The translations under genes were made by a program, and so were the position numbers. DNA of 64,000 nucleotides from Komagataeibacter saccharivorans (GTDB lineage Bacteria > Pseudomonadota > Alphaproteobacteria > Acetobacterales > Acetobacteraceae). Of the stretch, positions 1-8,088 are shown in pieces (positions within the stretch are counted from its first letter, which is position 1; every line of letters begins with the position of its first letter). Below the pieces are notes generated by a model. It was given only the letters and a program-made list of their open reading frames with translations. It was not told where the DNA came from and did not search any database. Location: contig NZ_NKTY01000004.1 in the NCBI RefSeq assembly GCF_003207825.1, positions 62,001-126,000 of the forward strand, written 5' to 3'.

Positions 1-1
1 T

Positions 2-688
2 GAAGGTGGCCATGCTCTGGTTGGCATCCTGACCCCCGGCTCCGATCCGGTGCACAAGGCGACGATCATCCCGCGTGGTCGTGCGCTGGGCATGGTGATG
101 AGCCTGCCGGAAAAGGACCGTTATTCCGAAAGCCGTTCATGGTGCATTGGCAAGCTGACGCTGGCGATGGGTGGCCGCGCGGCGGAGGAAATCATCTTTG
201 GCCCCGATAATGTCTCCACCGGCGCATCGGGTGACATCAAGATGGCGACAGACGTGGCCCGCCGTATGATTACGGAATGGGGCATGAGCGAAAAGCTCGG
301 CATGGTGGCCTATGGTGGCAACGGGCAGGAAGTGTTCCTTGGTCACAGTGTGACGCAGAACAAGAACGTGTCCGAGGAAACCGCGCGTGAAATCGACAAC
401 GAGGTGCGCAAGCTGATCGATGCGGCCTATGACCGCGCGCGCACCCTGCTGCTGGATCATATCGATCAGTTGCACCGTCTGGGTGAGGCCCTGCTGGAAT
501 ATGAAACCCTGACGGGTGAGGAAATCCGGCAGGTGCTGCGTGGCGAGAAGATCGAGCGTGTGGTGGTCGATGACCCGATGCCGGAAAACCGCCGTCCATC
601 AGTGCCGCCTTCTGCACCATCAGCGCCGGTCGAACCGCTGCCTTCGCCGGAAGGCAATGGTGGGGTTGGCGCAGCCCCGGCGAGCTAG
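2..688 (+). CDS. ftsH: ATP-dependent zinc metalloprotease FtsH, C-terminal part (5' end outside window)
   Basis: Membrane-bound AAA+ protease that degrades misfolded membrane proteins and short-lived regulators. The reading frame is open from the first base and begins inside the HEGGH zinc motif: the first complete codons read EGGHALVG, so the first zinc histidine codon straddles the window edge. The remaining M41 peptidase domain is intact, with GGRAAEEIIFG and the conserved DIKMATDVAR region, followed by a helical region and a Pro/Ser-rich tail that is usually poorly conserved. A strong rho-independent terminator follows 25 bases after the stop. The ATPase domain and membrane segments lie upstream. 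Family assignment is secure. Confidence 0.96.
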   Translation, partial: EGGHALVGILTPGSDPVHKATIIPRGRALGMVMSLPEKDRYSESRSWCIGKLTLAMGGRAAEEIIFGPDNVSTGASGDIKMATDVARRMITEWGMSEKLGMVAYGGNGQEVFLGHSVTQNKNVSEETAREIDNEVRKLIDAAYDRARTLLLDHIDQLHRLGEALLEYETLTGEEIRQVLRGEKIERVVVDDPMPENRRPSVPPSAPSAPVEPLPSPEGNGGVGAAPAS

Positions 689-712
689 AACTGTCTTACA
701 GGTGTTGAATAT

Positions 713-747
713 ATGGCGGGGTAGCCTTGGGCTGCCCCGCCATTTTT
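713..747 (+). terminator. Rho-independent terminator of ftsH
   Basis: A 14-bp stem (ATGGCGGGGTAGCC pairing with GGCTGCCCCGCCAT, one G-T pair) with a TTG loop is followed by TTTTT. It separates ftsH from folP and supports a folP start downstream of it. Confidence 0.9.
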
Positions 748-784
748 GTATCTGGTGATAGAAAAACTGGATAGAAGAGGAACA

Positions 785-1822
785 ATGGACGACCGGCTGA
801 TCGAACCCCTTGGCCTGCTGCACGGTACTGCCGCCCGGCAGGCGGTTGAGGCAGGCATTGCGCTGTGGCTGGGACAGGGAACGCACGCTTTCGCCGTTGC
901 CCGCCTGATCGGGGGCGGGGAAGCGGGACGGGTCGTGCCGGTATCCGCCATCCCGTCGCAATGGGCGGATGTTGTGGCCCGGATCACCGCCCCCGTATCC
1001 GATGCGGGCCTGCCCCCGGGGTCGCAGGTCATGGGGATCATCAACGTAACACCCGACAGCTTCAGTGACGGTGGCCAGCATTACACGACGCAGGCCGCGT
1101 TCGACGCCATAAAGGCCATGTATGCGCAGGGCTGCCGGATCGTGGATATTGGTGGGGAAAGTACCCGTCCCGGCGCTCCACCCGTCGCAGCGGAGGAGGA
1201 ATGGCGGCGCATCGGCCCGGTCATCCGCGCGGTGCGGGCATGTTCCGCGCTGGATGGATTGCATATTTCCGTGGATACCCGTCAGGCCATGGTCATGGAT
1301 CAGGCCCTGCTGGCCGGTGCCAGCATGGTCAACGATGTCTCGGCCCTGACGCATGACCCGCTGGCCCGTGCGGTTGTCGCGCGGCATGGGTGTGCGGTTA
1401 CCCTCATGCACATGCGCGGCACGCCCCAGACCATGCGGCAGCACGCGGTTTATGACGATGTCGCCGCAGATGTGACGCGTGAACTGTCCCGCCGCGTGGA
1501 TGAAGCCGTGGCCGCGGGCATAGAACGTACGCGCATGGTGGTGGACCCGGGCATCGGCTTTGCCAAGACAGGTGCTGGCAATCTGGAACTGCTGGCACGT
1601 CTGCCCATTCTTTCTAATCTGGGCTGTCGCGTTCTGCTTGGTGTTTCGCGCAAGCGCATGATTGGGGAAATCTGCCATGAACCCGATGCGTCCCGCCGCG
1701 ATCCCGGAACGGTGGCGGCCACGCTGCCGGGAATGGTTTTTCCCGGTATCGTCATGCGGGTTCACAACGTTTCAGCCATGATGCAGGCCATGCGCGTAAG
1801 GCAGGGGCTGGATCGGTCATAA
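785..1822 (+). CDS. folP: Dihydropteroate synthase
   Basis: Condenses p-aminobenzoate with dihydropterin pyrophosphate in folate synthesis. The signature [11 protein letters not shown] lies near residues 87-97, then [10 protein letters not shown], and the C-terminal GVSRKRMIG loop is also present. The start at 785 is chosen because AGAGGA lies just upstream; the longer in-frame start at 746 falls inside the ftsH terminator. At 345 residues the protein is longer than the usual 270-280 because about 80 N-terminal residues precede the TIM barrel. The extension has no motif I recognise. Followed at 50 bases by glmM on the same strand. Confidence 0.93.
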   Translation: MDDRLIEPLGLLHGTAARQAVEAGIALWLGQGTHAFAVARLIGGGEAGRVVPVSAIPSQWADVVARITAPVSDAGLPPGSQVMGIINVTPDSFSDGGQHYTTQAAFDAIKAMYAQGCRIVDIGGESTRPGAPPVAAEEEWRRIGPVIRAVRACSALDGLHISVDTRQAMVMDQALLAGASMVNDVSALTHDPLARAVVARHGCAVTLMHMRGTPQTMRQHAVYDDVAADVTRELSRRVDEAVAAGIERTRMVVDPGIGFAKTGAGNLELLARLPILSNLGCRVLLGVSRKRMIGEICHEPDASRRDPGTVAATLPGMVFPGIVMRVHNVSAMMQAMRVRQGLDRS

Positions 1823-1872
1823 CAGGTAAGGTAGGTCGTGTACGACCAGAACGTATCCGGAGATCCCCCGTC

Positions 1873-3231
1873 ATGGTAAAAACAAGAAAGCTGTTCGGCA
1901 CAGATGGCATTCGCGGGACGGCCAACCGCTTTCCCATGACGGTCGAAGTGGCGCAGAAGCTGGGGCAGGCCGCAGGACTGCATTTCATCCACGGCACGCA
2001 CCGCCACCGCGTTCTGCTGGGCAAGGATACGCGTCTGTCGGGCTACATGATCGAATGCGCGCTGGTATCGGGTTTCCTGTCCGCCGGCATGGATGTGACC
2101 CTTGTGGGGCCAATGCCGACACCGGCCATCGCCATGCTTACCCGTTCGCTTCGGGCGGATCTGGGGGTGATGATTTCCGCATCGCATAACCCGTATGGCG
2201 ATAATGGCATCAAGCTGTTCGGTCCCGATGGATTCAAGCTGTCCGACGAGATGGAAGCCCGGATCGAGGCGGCCATGAATTCCGATCTGACCGACAGGCT
2301 GGCCGCACCCGACCAGATCGGTCGCGCTTCACGGCTGAACGATGCGGCGGGGCGGTATGTGGAAAGTGCCAAATCGTCCTTTCCGCGCGGACTGCGGCTT
2401 GATGGCCTGCGTATCGTGATTGACTGCGCCAATGGCGCGGCCTACCGCGTGGCCCCGACGGCGTTGTGGGAACTGGGGGCCGAGGTCGTGCGGATCGGCT
2501 GCGATCCCAATGGCATCAACATCAATGAAGGCTGTGGTTCCACGCGGCCCGAAGCCCTGTGCGCGGCAGTGCTGCGTCATCGGGCTGATATTGGCATTGC
2601 CCTTGATGGTGATGCCGATCGTGTCCTGATTTCGGATGAAAAGGGACGTCTGGTGGATGGGGACCAGATCCTTGCCCTCATTTCCAAGTCATGGGCGCGG
2701 CAGGGGCGGCTGGCTGGCCGCCATATCGTGGCGACCGTCATGTCCAATATGGGGCTGGAGCGGTATCTGGAAACGCAGGGGCTGGAACTGGTGCGCACAG
2801 CGGTGGGCGACCGCTACGTTGTGGAAAAGATGCGCGAACTGTCGGCCAATATTGGCGGCGAACAGTCCGGGCATATGGTCCTGTCCGATTTTGCCACAAC
2901 GGGCGACGGACTGGTCGCGGCCCTTCAGGTTCTGGCCGAAGTCGTGGAGACCGGTCGCCCTGCCAGCGAGGTCTGCACCCTGTTCCAGCCTTACCCGCAG
3001 TTGCTGCGCAATGTCCGTTTCGCCGGGAAAAGCCCGTTGCATGACCCGAAGGTGCAGGAAGCCCGTGCGGCGGCGGAAAAGCGGCTGGGGGATCGCGGGC
3101 GGCTGCTGTTGCGTGAGAGCGGAACCGAGCCGCTGGTCCGCGTCATGGCGGAAGCCGAGGATGAAGCGCTGGTAAAAGCCGTGGTCGAGGATATGTGCGA
3201 GGCCATTACCGCGATCCAGATGGCGGACTGA
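1873..3231 (+). CDS. glmM: Phosphoglucosamine mutase
   Basis: Interconverts glucosamine-6-phosphate and glucosamine-1-phosphate for UDP-GlcNAc, peptidoglycan and LPS. The 452-residue length is typical. The N-terminal FGTDGIRG, the catalytic phosphoserine loop [12 protein letters not shown] (Ser104), the metal loop DGDADR and the C-terminal phosphate-binding [12 protein letters not shown] are all present. It lies between folP and thiD on the same strand, with thiD starting 3 bases after the stop. The folP-glmM pair downstream of ftsH is a common proteobacterial arrangement. Confidence 0.96.
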   Translation: MVKTRKLFGTDGIRGTANRFPMTVEVAQKLGQAAGLHFIHGTHRHRVLLGKDTRLSGYMIECALVSGFLSAGMDVTLVGPMPTPAIAMLTRSLRADLGVMISASHNPYGDNGIKLFGPDGFKLSDEMEARIEAAMNSDLTDRLAAPDQIGRASRLNDAAGRYVESAKSSFPRGLRLDGLRIVIDCANGAAYRVAPTALWELGAEVVRIGCDPNGININEGCGSTRPEALCAAVLRHRADIGIALDGDADRVLISDEKGRLVDGDQILALISKSWARQGRLAGRHIVATVMSNMGLERYLETQGLELVRTAVGDRYVVEKMRELSANIGGEQSGHMVLSDFATTGDGLVAALQVLAEVVETGRPASEVCTLFQPYPQLLRNVRFAGKSPLHDPKVQEARAAAEKRLGDRGRLLLRESGTEPLVRVMAEAEDEALVKAVVEDMCEAITAIQMAD

Positions 3232-3234
3232 ACC

Positions 3235-4044
3235 ATGCGCGGACGCATTCTCATCATGGCGGGCAGTGACAGCGGGGGTGGCGCTGGCATCCAGGCGGAT
3301 ATCAAGACGGTGACGGCGCTGGGTGGTTTCGCCATGACGGCCATAACGGCCCTGACCGCGCAGGATACGCAGGGCGTGCATGATGTCATGCCGGTGCCGC
3401 CGTCCTTCATCGTAGCCCAGATGCGGTGTGTCATGGATGATCTGGGTGTGGACGCCTTCAAGAGTGGCATGCTCGACCGGGCCGAGGTGATCGAGGCCAT
3501 AGCGGACGTGCTGGTGACAGGCCCCGATGTTCCTTACGTGCTGGACCCGGTCATGGTCGCCAAGGGTGGGGCGGCGCTGCTGCATGACAGTGCGCTTGCG
3601 ACCCTGCGCGCGCGCCTGCTGCCGCTTGCATCCATCCTGACCCCCAACATCCCGGAAGCCGAGACCCTGCTGGGCCGCTCCATCGCGCATCGTGGGGACA
3701 TGCTGGCCGCCGCCGGTGATCTGCTGGCGCTTGGACCAAAGGCCGTGCTGCTCAAGGGTGGGCATATGTCGGGCGACGAACTGGTGGATGTGCTGGTGGG
3801 ACCGGGAGGAGAGGTTGAGGAATTCGTCTCGCATCGGATTCACACCCGCCATACGCATGGTACGGGCTGCACGCTTGCCAGCGCCATTGCCACCGGGCTG
3901 GGTCAGGGCATGACATTACGTGATGCTGTCATGCGCGCGCGCGCTTATGTGCGCGAGGCAATTCTTGCAGCGCCAGGTTATGGGGCGGGTGCGGGGCCCC
4001 TTAACCATGCTGTTGGCATCGCGCATCAGAACATTAATTATTAA
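3235..4044 (+). CDS. thiD: Hydroxymethylpyrimidine/phosphomethylpyrimidine kinase
   Basis: Phosphorylates HMP and HMP-P in thiamine synthesis. The ribokinase-fold protein (269 residues) shows MAGSDSGGGAGIQADIKT at the N-terminus, the LDPVMVAKGG substrate segment and the C-terminal GTGCTLASAIA anion-hole motif. It starts 3 bases after the glmM stop, so translational coupling is likely. The tail after about residue 255 is ordinary. An AT-rich stretch follows with no convincing terminator. Confidence 0.94.
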   Translation: MRGRILIMAGSDSGGGAGIQADIKTVTALGGFAMTAITALTAQDTQGVHDVMPVPPSFIVAQMRCVMDDLGVDAFKSGMLDRAEVIEAIADVLVTGPDVPYVLDPVMVAKGGAALLHDSALATLRARLLPLASILTPNIPEAETLLGRSIAHRGDMLAAAGDLLALGPKAVLLKGGHMSGDELVDVLVGPGGEVEEFVSHRIHTRHTHGTGCTLASAIATGLGQGMTLRDAVMRARAYVREAILAAPGYGAGAGPLNHAVGIAHQNINY

Positions 4045-4175
4045 TTAATTAGAAGCCGCTTCTGATATACATAAAATTCATGAGAAAGCGGTAATATATA
4101 GTCAACTTTAGGTTGTTCATTAATACCGATGCACCTATAGGTAGATGAAGTGTAAATATCTACTGGATGGTCGAT

Positions 4176-4901
4176 ATGCGGATTTTGCTTGTTGAACCGA
4201 ATGCCCTGAAAGCCGAAGAGACCTGCCGGCACATGGAAAGAGCGGGGTTCACAGTAGATCATGTCGACACGGGGCATGATGCGCTGGGAATGTTAAAATC
4301 CTATAACTATGATTTGGCCGTTATGGATATTTGCCTGCCCGATGTGGATGGGTACGAGGTGATCCGTGTCAGCCGGGTGGCGCGGGTGCCGACGCCGGTA
4401 CTCATCCTGTCTGATGAGAAAGCCGCTACCGCCAAGGTGAAGGCCTTTTCAACCGGGGCCGATGATTATGTGACGCGCCCTTACGAATCCATGGAACTGA
4501 CGGCCCGGATGCAGGCTGTAATTCGCCGTTCGAAGGGGTACAGCGAGCCCACCCTGCGAGCGGGACAACTGGAACTGTGTCTCGACAGTCGTGAAGTGCG
4601 GGTGCAGGGGCGGCTGGTGCATCTGACCGGCAAGGAATACGTCATCCTTGAGCTGCTCCTGCTGCGGAAGGGGATGGTGCTGACGAAAGATGCGTTCCTG
4701 AACCATCTGTATGGCGGCATGGATGAGCCGGAAATGAAAATCATCGATGTTTTCATCTGCAAGCTGCGTAAGAAACTGCAGGCCGCCGGGGGCGGGCAAC
4801 TGATCTCCACCGTATGGGGGCAGGGCTATGTCCTGCGGGATGATGGGGCGCCCTTTACCGTGCCTGCGACCCCGTCCGGTACGCCGGTGCAGGCGAGCTG
4901 A
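4176..4901 (+). CDS. CtrA-family OmpR-type response regulator with degenerate receiver
   Basis: DNA-binding response regulator resembling the alphaproteobacterial cell-cycle regulator CtrA. The winged-helix half is very CtrA-like (HLTGKEY, FLNHLYGGMDEPE, IIDVFICKLRKKL, VWGQGYVLRD). The receiver keeps the phospho-acceptor Asp51 (VMDICLPD), but the acidic pair after strand 1 reads EPN (residues 7-9) where CtrA has EDD. The invariant Lys is Arg101 (VTRPY), and the Thr/Ser position is Ser79. The start at 4176 matches the family's MRxLL start; an in-frame ATG three codons upstream is possible. Length 241 residues. Single gene, no adjacent kinase. Phosphorylation-independent or altered signalling is inferred. 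It could be the species' own CtrA or a paralogue. Confidence 0.85.
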   Translation: MRILLVEPNALKAEETCRHMERAGFTVDHVDTGHDALGMLKSYNYDLAVMDICLPDVDGYEVIRVSRVARVPTPVLILSDEKAATAKVKAFSTGADDYVTRPYESMELTARMQAVIRRSKGYSEPTLRAGQLELCLDSREVRVQGRLVHLTGKEYVILELLLLRKGMVLTKDAFLNHLYGGMDEPEMKIIDVFICKLRKKLQAAGGGQLISTVWGQGYVLRDDGAPFTVPATPSGTPVQAS

Positions 4902-5053
4902 ATACAGGCCGGACCGACCTGCCCATGATTAAGATGTAGTTGCTTGAAATTCCCTGATTATCCAGAAGCTATCCCGATTTTAGGGGAATTGCCGGGATGA
5001 TCAGGGCCTCGTCTGCCCTGAAAAAAACGCAATGGGCTGCTATACTGTTTGGT

Positions 5054-5096
5054 AAAACAAAAAAAGGCAGGTTCCCCATCATCTGGGAAACCTGCC
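5054..5096 (-). terminator. Reverse-strand rho-independent terminator
   Basis: The stem GGCAGGTT...AACCTGCC (with four further pairs around a 5-base loop) is flanked on its forward-strand left side by a near-continuous A tract. It therefore terminates reverse-strand transcription only. Confidence 0.7.
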
Positions 5097-5190
5097 AAGT
5101 CTAAAGTGATGATTCGATGTGCGATGCCCCCATCGCCCTATTGTTATCGCATTGGTATTCCTTGCCCAGACATGAGATAAATCAAAGTTG
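5054..5190 (-). ncRNA. Candidate reverse-strand small RNA
   Basis: Read on the reverse strand, this stretch contains a 6-bp hairpin (GCGATG/CATCGC, 5121-5136). A 12-pair stem follows (GGCAGGTTTCCCA with TGGGGAACCTGCC, one mismatch, 5066-5096), then TTTTTTTGTTTT. That is a textbook intrinsic terminator, yet no reverse-strand gene lies upstream to use it: the nearest is at 5757, beyond an opposing gene. A short independent transcript is the simplest explanation. The 5' end is a guess, no promoter could be identified with confidence, and no known RNA family is recognised. Confidence 0.3.
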
Positions 5191-5288
5191 GGCAGAATAA
5201 TGCATATGCTTTTTCTGTGGCATCTTTATTCCATTCCCGTGATGGGACAGGATGCGGGAATTAACAGGATAGAAACGGGCAGCAGGCG

Positions 5289-5732
5289 ATGGGTAACAAA
5301 AAGGCATTGAGACATCTATTCACCAGCAGTGCGCTGCTGCTTGCCGCAGCTACGGGCCTGAGTGCATGCGAAAGCGCGCATGACCGGATCGTGGATAAGG
5401 AAAACAGCCTTGCGGCAGCGGGTTTCGTGGCGCGCCCCGCTGATAATGCCGAACGGCAGACGATGTTGCAGAAGCTGCCCCCCAACCGGTTTCTGCAGAA
5501 ATCGTTCGGGGATCACATGCTCTACATCTATTCCGATCCCAAGGTGTGCAACTGTCTTTATGTAGGTAATCAGGCGGCTTACGGACGCTACATGTCCTAC
5601 GTGCAGGCGCAGAATCTGGCGGACCAGCAGCAGATGACCGCCGATACATACCAGGATGCTTCGTGGAACTGGGGCATGTGGGGCTGGGGCGGCGGCGGCT
5701 GGGGCGGCCCGTGGGGCGGCGGCTGGTGGTAA
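5289..5732 (+). CDS. Small lipoprotein with Gly/Trp-rich C-terminus
   Basis: Function unknown. The N-terminus is a lipoprotein signal: KKALRH, a hydrophobic stretch, then lipobox LSAC with the lipidated Cys near residue 26. The mature part carries a CNCLYVG motif near residue 91, a Gln-rich helix, and ends in repeated WGGGGWGG-type glycine/tryptophan repeats. It is predicted to be attached to the outer membrane or periplasmic face. An inverted repeat at 5739-5756 follows the stop. The family is familiar as an uncharacterised acetic-acid-bacterial lipoprotein type, but I cannot name it. Confidence 0.8.
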   Translation: MGNKKALRHLFTSSALLLAAATGLSACESAHDRIVDKENSLAAAGFVARPADNAERQTMLQKLPPNRFLQKSFGDHMLYIYSDPKVCNCLYVGNQAAYGRYMSYVQAQNLADQQQMTADTYQDASWNWGMWGWGGGGWGGPWGGGWW

Positions 5733-5738
5733 TACGCA

Positions 5739-5756
5739 GGCGGGTCCGCACCCGCC
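5739..5756. terminator. Hairpin between convergent genes
   Basis: Perfect 7-bp inverted repeat GGCGGGT-ccgc-ACCCGCC between the stops of the lipoprotein gene and the reverse-strand gene that ends at 5757. It probably serves both directions, although T-tracts are short. Confidence 0.5.
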
Positions 5757-6017
5757 TTATCTGACGGGCGGAACTTCGGTGGGTTTGGGCCGATGGTCGG
5801 CATAGACGATCATCTGCCATGCTTCGCGTGTATCGGGGCGGTGCGGATGGGCATGGATGGGGGGCAGAAGCTGTCCCTCGGTCGCCGCTATTTCCACCCC
5901 GCAGCCGACACAGCGGTAAATACCCGAATGGGGCGCCACCGAGCGCGGGGGATGGATCTTGTCGAATTCAGGATCGGTCCACGTATCAACAAATTGCGCG
6001 GACTGGTAAAGGGCCAT
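5757..6017 (-). CDS. Small zinc-ribbon-like hypothetical protein
   Basis: Function unknown. The 86-residue product has a CVGCG knuckle preceded by SGIYR and followed by a proline/histidine-rich segment (LPPIHAHPH). This resembles the single-CxxC zinc-ribbon proteins in which a conserved GxYRCxxCG precedes His ligands. The start at 6017 is chosen because GGAG lies 6 bases upstream; longer in-frame ATGs at 6032, 6086 and 6113 lack a site. Convergent with the lipoprotein gene. Coding is likely but not certain. Confidence 0.6.
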   Translation of the reverse strand: MALYQSAQFVDTWTDPEFDKIHPPRSVAPHSGIYRCVGCGVEIAATEGQLLPPIHAHPHRPDTREAWQMIVYADHRPKPTEVPPVR

Positions 6018-6239
6018 CCCGTTCTCCATCATTGCCGGTAGCGGTTGTAAGGCTGTCGTATACAGGGTGATAACGCTATCCCCCATGTTATGATGCAGCA
6101 CCACACGCTGCATAGATGTAGAATACGGATATTGCCATTATTACAGGCCACTCTGCCGTCACGATGTTGATGACGGAGTCGAAACAGGCCCGTTCAGCAA
6201 AAGTATAACAGAAGTATAACCGCCAGAGCGATTCCGCCC

Positions 6240-6887
6240 CTAATCGGGGGAGCGCAGCGTCAGCGACTGGTCAATGGTCTGCGTTACGATGGCGTTCAGT
6301 GCGCCATGCGCCGCCGTCCACTGGAAGGGATCGGCATCGTTATTGAATGTCGGGTCAAGCTGATCGTCATGAACCGTGCCGTAAGCCTGAAAATACATGT
6401 CGGGCCGTGCCGGAATGGTATCCATTGTCCATGTCCAGTCATCTGACAGCAGGGCTGTCGCACCAACCATGGCGCACGGATGCGCATGTGACAGTGTCAC
6501 GGCATGTGTGGTCATGAGTGCCGCCTGCGGACGACGATAGCTGGTGTCGCCGCCGATATCTTCCATCTGTAGCTGTCGCCTGCGCGTTTCTTCCGCAGCA
6601 GAAATGCCTCGCCAGCCATCCCCATCCGGCGGGGCGTGTGCACGGTCCAGCGGATCGGATGCGGGGCCGAAGGCATGGCCCGCATAGTTCAGGGCAGTCC
6701 CCGCCGGCACCAGTACCGGCCCGCGGGCCGGGGTATCCTGTATGAAGCTGTTATCCAGCGTATGCTGTTCCAGACAGATCTGGATGCGACCGCCCGCCCA
6801 TGCGGGATGAAACAGGCCGGTCATCGCCGCGCAGGCCACACCCAGAATAATGACGAGTCGCATGGGAAACAGCCTGCCCCGTTCCAT
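6240..6887 (-). CDS. Hypothetical secreted protein
   Basis: No recognised domain. From the chosen start (GAGGG 5-9 bases upstream) the protein begins MERGRLF, then MRLVIILGVACAAM and a signal-peptidase site at about AWA-GG, so it is exported. The mature region has two possible disulfide cysteines (ICLEQH and HPCAMV) and is rich in Asp/Thr/Trp. An in-frame ATG at 6953 would add 22 residues with little support. It is followed downstream by short 11-base direct repeats (AAGTATAAC, near 6200-6218). It shares strand with the YfdX gene, with about 90 bases between them. Confidence 0.65.
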   Translation of the reverse strand: MERGRLFPMRLVIILGVACAAMTGLFHPAWAGGRIQICLEQHTLDNSFIQDTPARGPVLVPAGTALNYAGHAFGPASDPLDRAHAPPDGDGWRGISAAEETRRRQLQMEDIGGDTSYRRPQAALMTTHAVTLSHAHPCAMVGATALLSDDWTWTMDTIPARPDMYFQAYGTVHDDQLDPTFNNDADPFQWTAAHGALNAIVTQTIDQSLTLRSPD

Positions 6888-6976
6888 CTGACCCTCACGA
6901 CCACCCGGCTTGCCTGTGGTGGAAACCGGGTGGGGCAGGATCATGGAATACACGGACCTGGGCGTTGGGCCGGGTC

Positions 6977-7666
6977 TTAGTGGGCGGCTTTTTTACCAGC
7001 GCCCTGACCTGCCGGGGTGCCGACCATGTCTTCGGATACAAAGCGGATGCTGTTCTGTGCGTCCTGCAATGCGTTATCGGCATTCTTGACGTCTTTGCCC
7101 GTCAGCAGGTTGGTTGCGCGGTAGACATCGCTCGCACTGGCATCCAGCGGGGCGATGGCCAGCACGAAATCAACATCCACGCCCGCGACCTGCAGGGTCT
7201 GCGCCGCCTGGCCGGGCTTGCCCTTGTTCAGGCTGGTATTGGCGGAAGTCACTGCGGCACCCTTGGGGGAGGTGGGCTCCAGATCCTCGGTCACGATGTA
7301 TTCGCCATCAACCGGCAGCCATGCCACGGGCTGGGTTCCCGGCGCAGCCGACGGGGCGGGCGCACCCTTGGGGGCTTTTTTCGCCGGAACCAGCTGGGCT
7401 TCGGCCTTCATGAACACCCGGTTGTCGCTCTTGGCGCGGGTCAGGGCGTTGTTGGCGTCAACCAGCAGCTTCTGGGCGCCCGCAATGTCATTATTGGCCA
7501 GCGCGCTGCGGGCCATGGCGATATCGTCAAAGGCGCGGCTGCCATCGATCGACAGCTTGGCGAAGTCGCGGTTGACCGCACGCCCGGCGGACGGGGTCGC
7601 ATGGGCGGCGCCAATCACCGTACCGAGCATGAGCAGGGAGGCAGGCAGGAAGGCGAATTTCTTCAT
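6977..7666 (-). CDS. YfdX family periplasmic protein
   Basis: YfdX proteins are periplasmic helical proteins linked to acid and multidrug stress in enterics; the molecular role is unsettled. Here a Sec signal (MKKFAFLPASLLMLGTVIGAAHA) is followed by the helical YfdX pattern of alternating Ala/Leu (ARSALANNDIAGAQKLL), a Lys/Pro/Ala-rich insert near residues 94-110, then the conserved WLPVDGEYIVTEDL segment. Length 229. A divergent 39-residue membrane-protein gene starts 211 bases away, so the two may share a regulatory region. Confidence 0.85.
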   Translation of the reverse strand: MKKFAFLPASLLMLGTVIGAAHATPSAGRAVNRDFAKLSIDGSRAFDDIAMARSALANNDIAGAQKLLVDANNALTRAKSDNRVFMKAEAQLVPAKKAPKGAPAPSAAPGTQPVAWLPVDGEYIVTEDLEPTSPKGAAVTSANTSLNKGKPGQAAQTLQVAGVDVDFVLAIAPLDASASDVYRATNLLTGKDVKNADNALQDAQNSIRFVSEDMVGTPAGQGAGKKAAH

Positions 7667-7877
7667 GGTTCATACTCCGGTCTTTATCGTGGTATCATTG
7701 CGTGCCCCCTGCGCGAACAGAAGCCATAGCGATGCAATGCGGCTGCCCTGTCATCGCATGCCGGACGGGAATGGGCGCATGGAATGTGAAATGCGGTATG
7801 GTCATGTTTCCGCCATGCGGTAGTATGAAGATATGCCGTTCCCGTTCGGAACGGATGTATCGACCAAGGAATGAACC

Positions 7878-7997
7878 ATGTCTGAATGTGCTACCAAATG
7901 CCCCACCAAGTCCCCCTGCCTGAAGGGCGTTCTGGTTTTCGGCGCGATCGCCGGCCTGATCGTGTTTTTCCTTAAGAAGAAGAAGTGCAACGGCTGA
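7878..7997 (+). CDS. 39-residue single-span membrane protein
   Basis: A short open frame with AAGGA seven bases before its ATG. The product has three cysteines in the first 14 residues (C4, C8, C14), one hydrophobic span (GVLVFGAIAGLIVFFL) and a KKKKCNG tail, so it should sit in the inner membrane with Lys on the cytoplasmic side. A long GC-rich inverted repeat at 8010-8047 follows, suggesting its own transcription unit. Function unknown; the ribosome site, composition and terminator-like structure support a real gene. Confidence 0.7.
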   Translation: MSECATKCPTKSPCLKGVLVFGAIAGLIVFFLKKKKCNG

Positions 7998-8009
7998 TCT
8001 GCCGTAATG

Positions 8010-8047
8010 CCGTATCGGCCATGCCCCGGCGGGGTGTGGCCATACGG
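8010..8047 (+). terminator. Long GC-rich hairpin after the 39-residue ORF
   Basis: CCGTATCGGCCATGCCCC pairs with GGGGTGTGGCCATACGG around a GGC loop, with one bulge and one or two mismatches. There is no U-tract, so it may be a termination or stability element. Confidence 0.5.
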
Positions 8048-8088
8048 TCCATAGGCATGTTGCCCTGTTCCGGTCGCGGTGCGCCGTG

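Larger units (their letters stand above)
4902..5288. other. Intergenic region, 387 bases
   Basis: No protein-coding frame is credible. It holds a short hairpin (CAGGGC...GCCCTG, 5002-5020) without a T-tract, a well-formed reverse-strand terminator and candidate small RNA (described separately), and presumably the promoter of the lipoprotein gene at 5289. Confidence 0.6.

Noticed and set aside
620-1765. Long reverse-strand open frame of 381 codons across folP
   Set aside because: It lies antisense to a confidently identified gene, shows no family features, and has the Arg/His/Gly-rich composition typical of shadow frames in GC-rich DNA.
2689-3858. Long reverse-strand frame across glmM and thiD
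   Set aside because: Antisense to two conserved genes with no recognisable motif; composition is that of a shadow frame.
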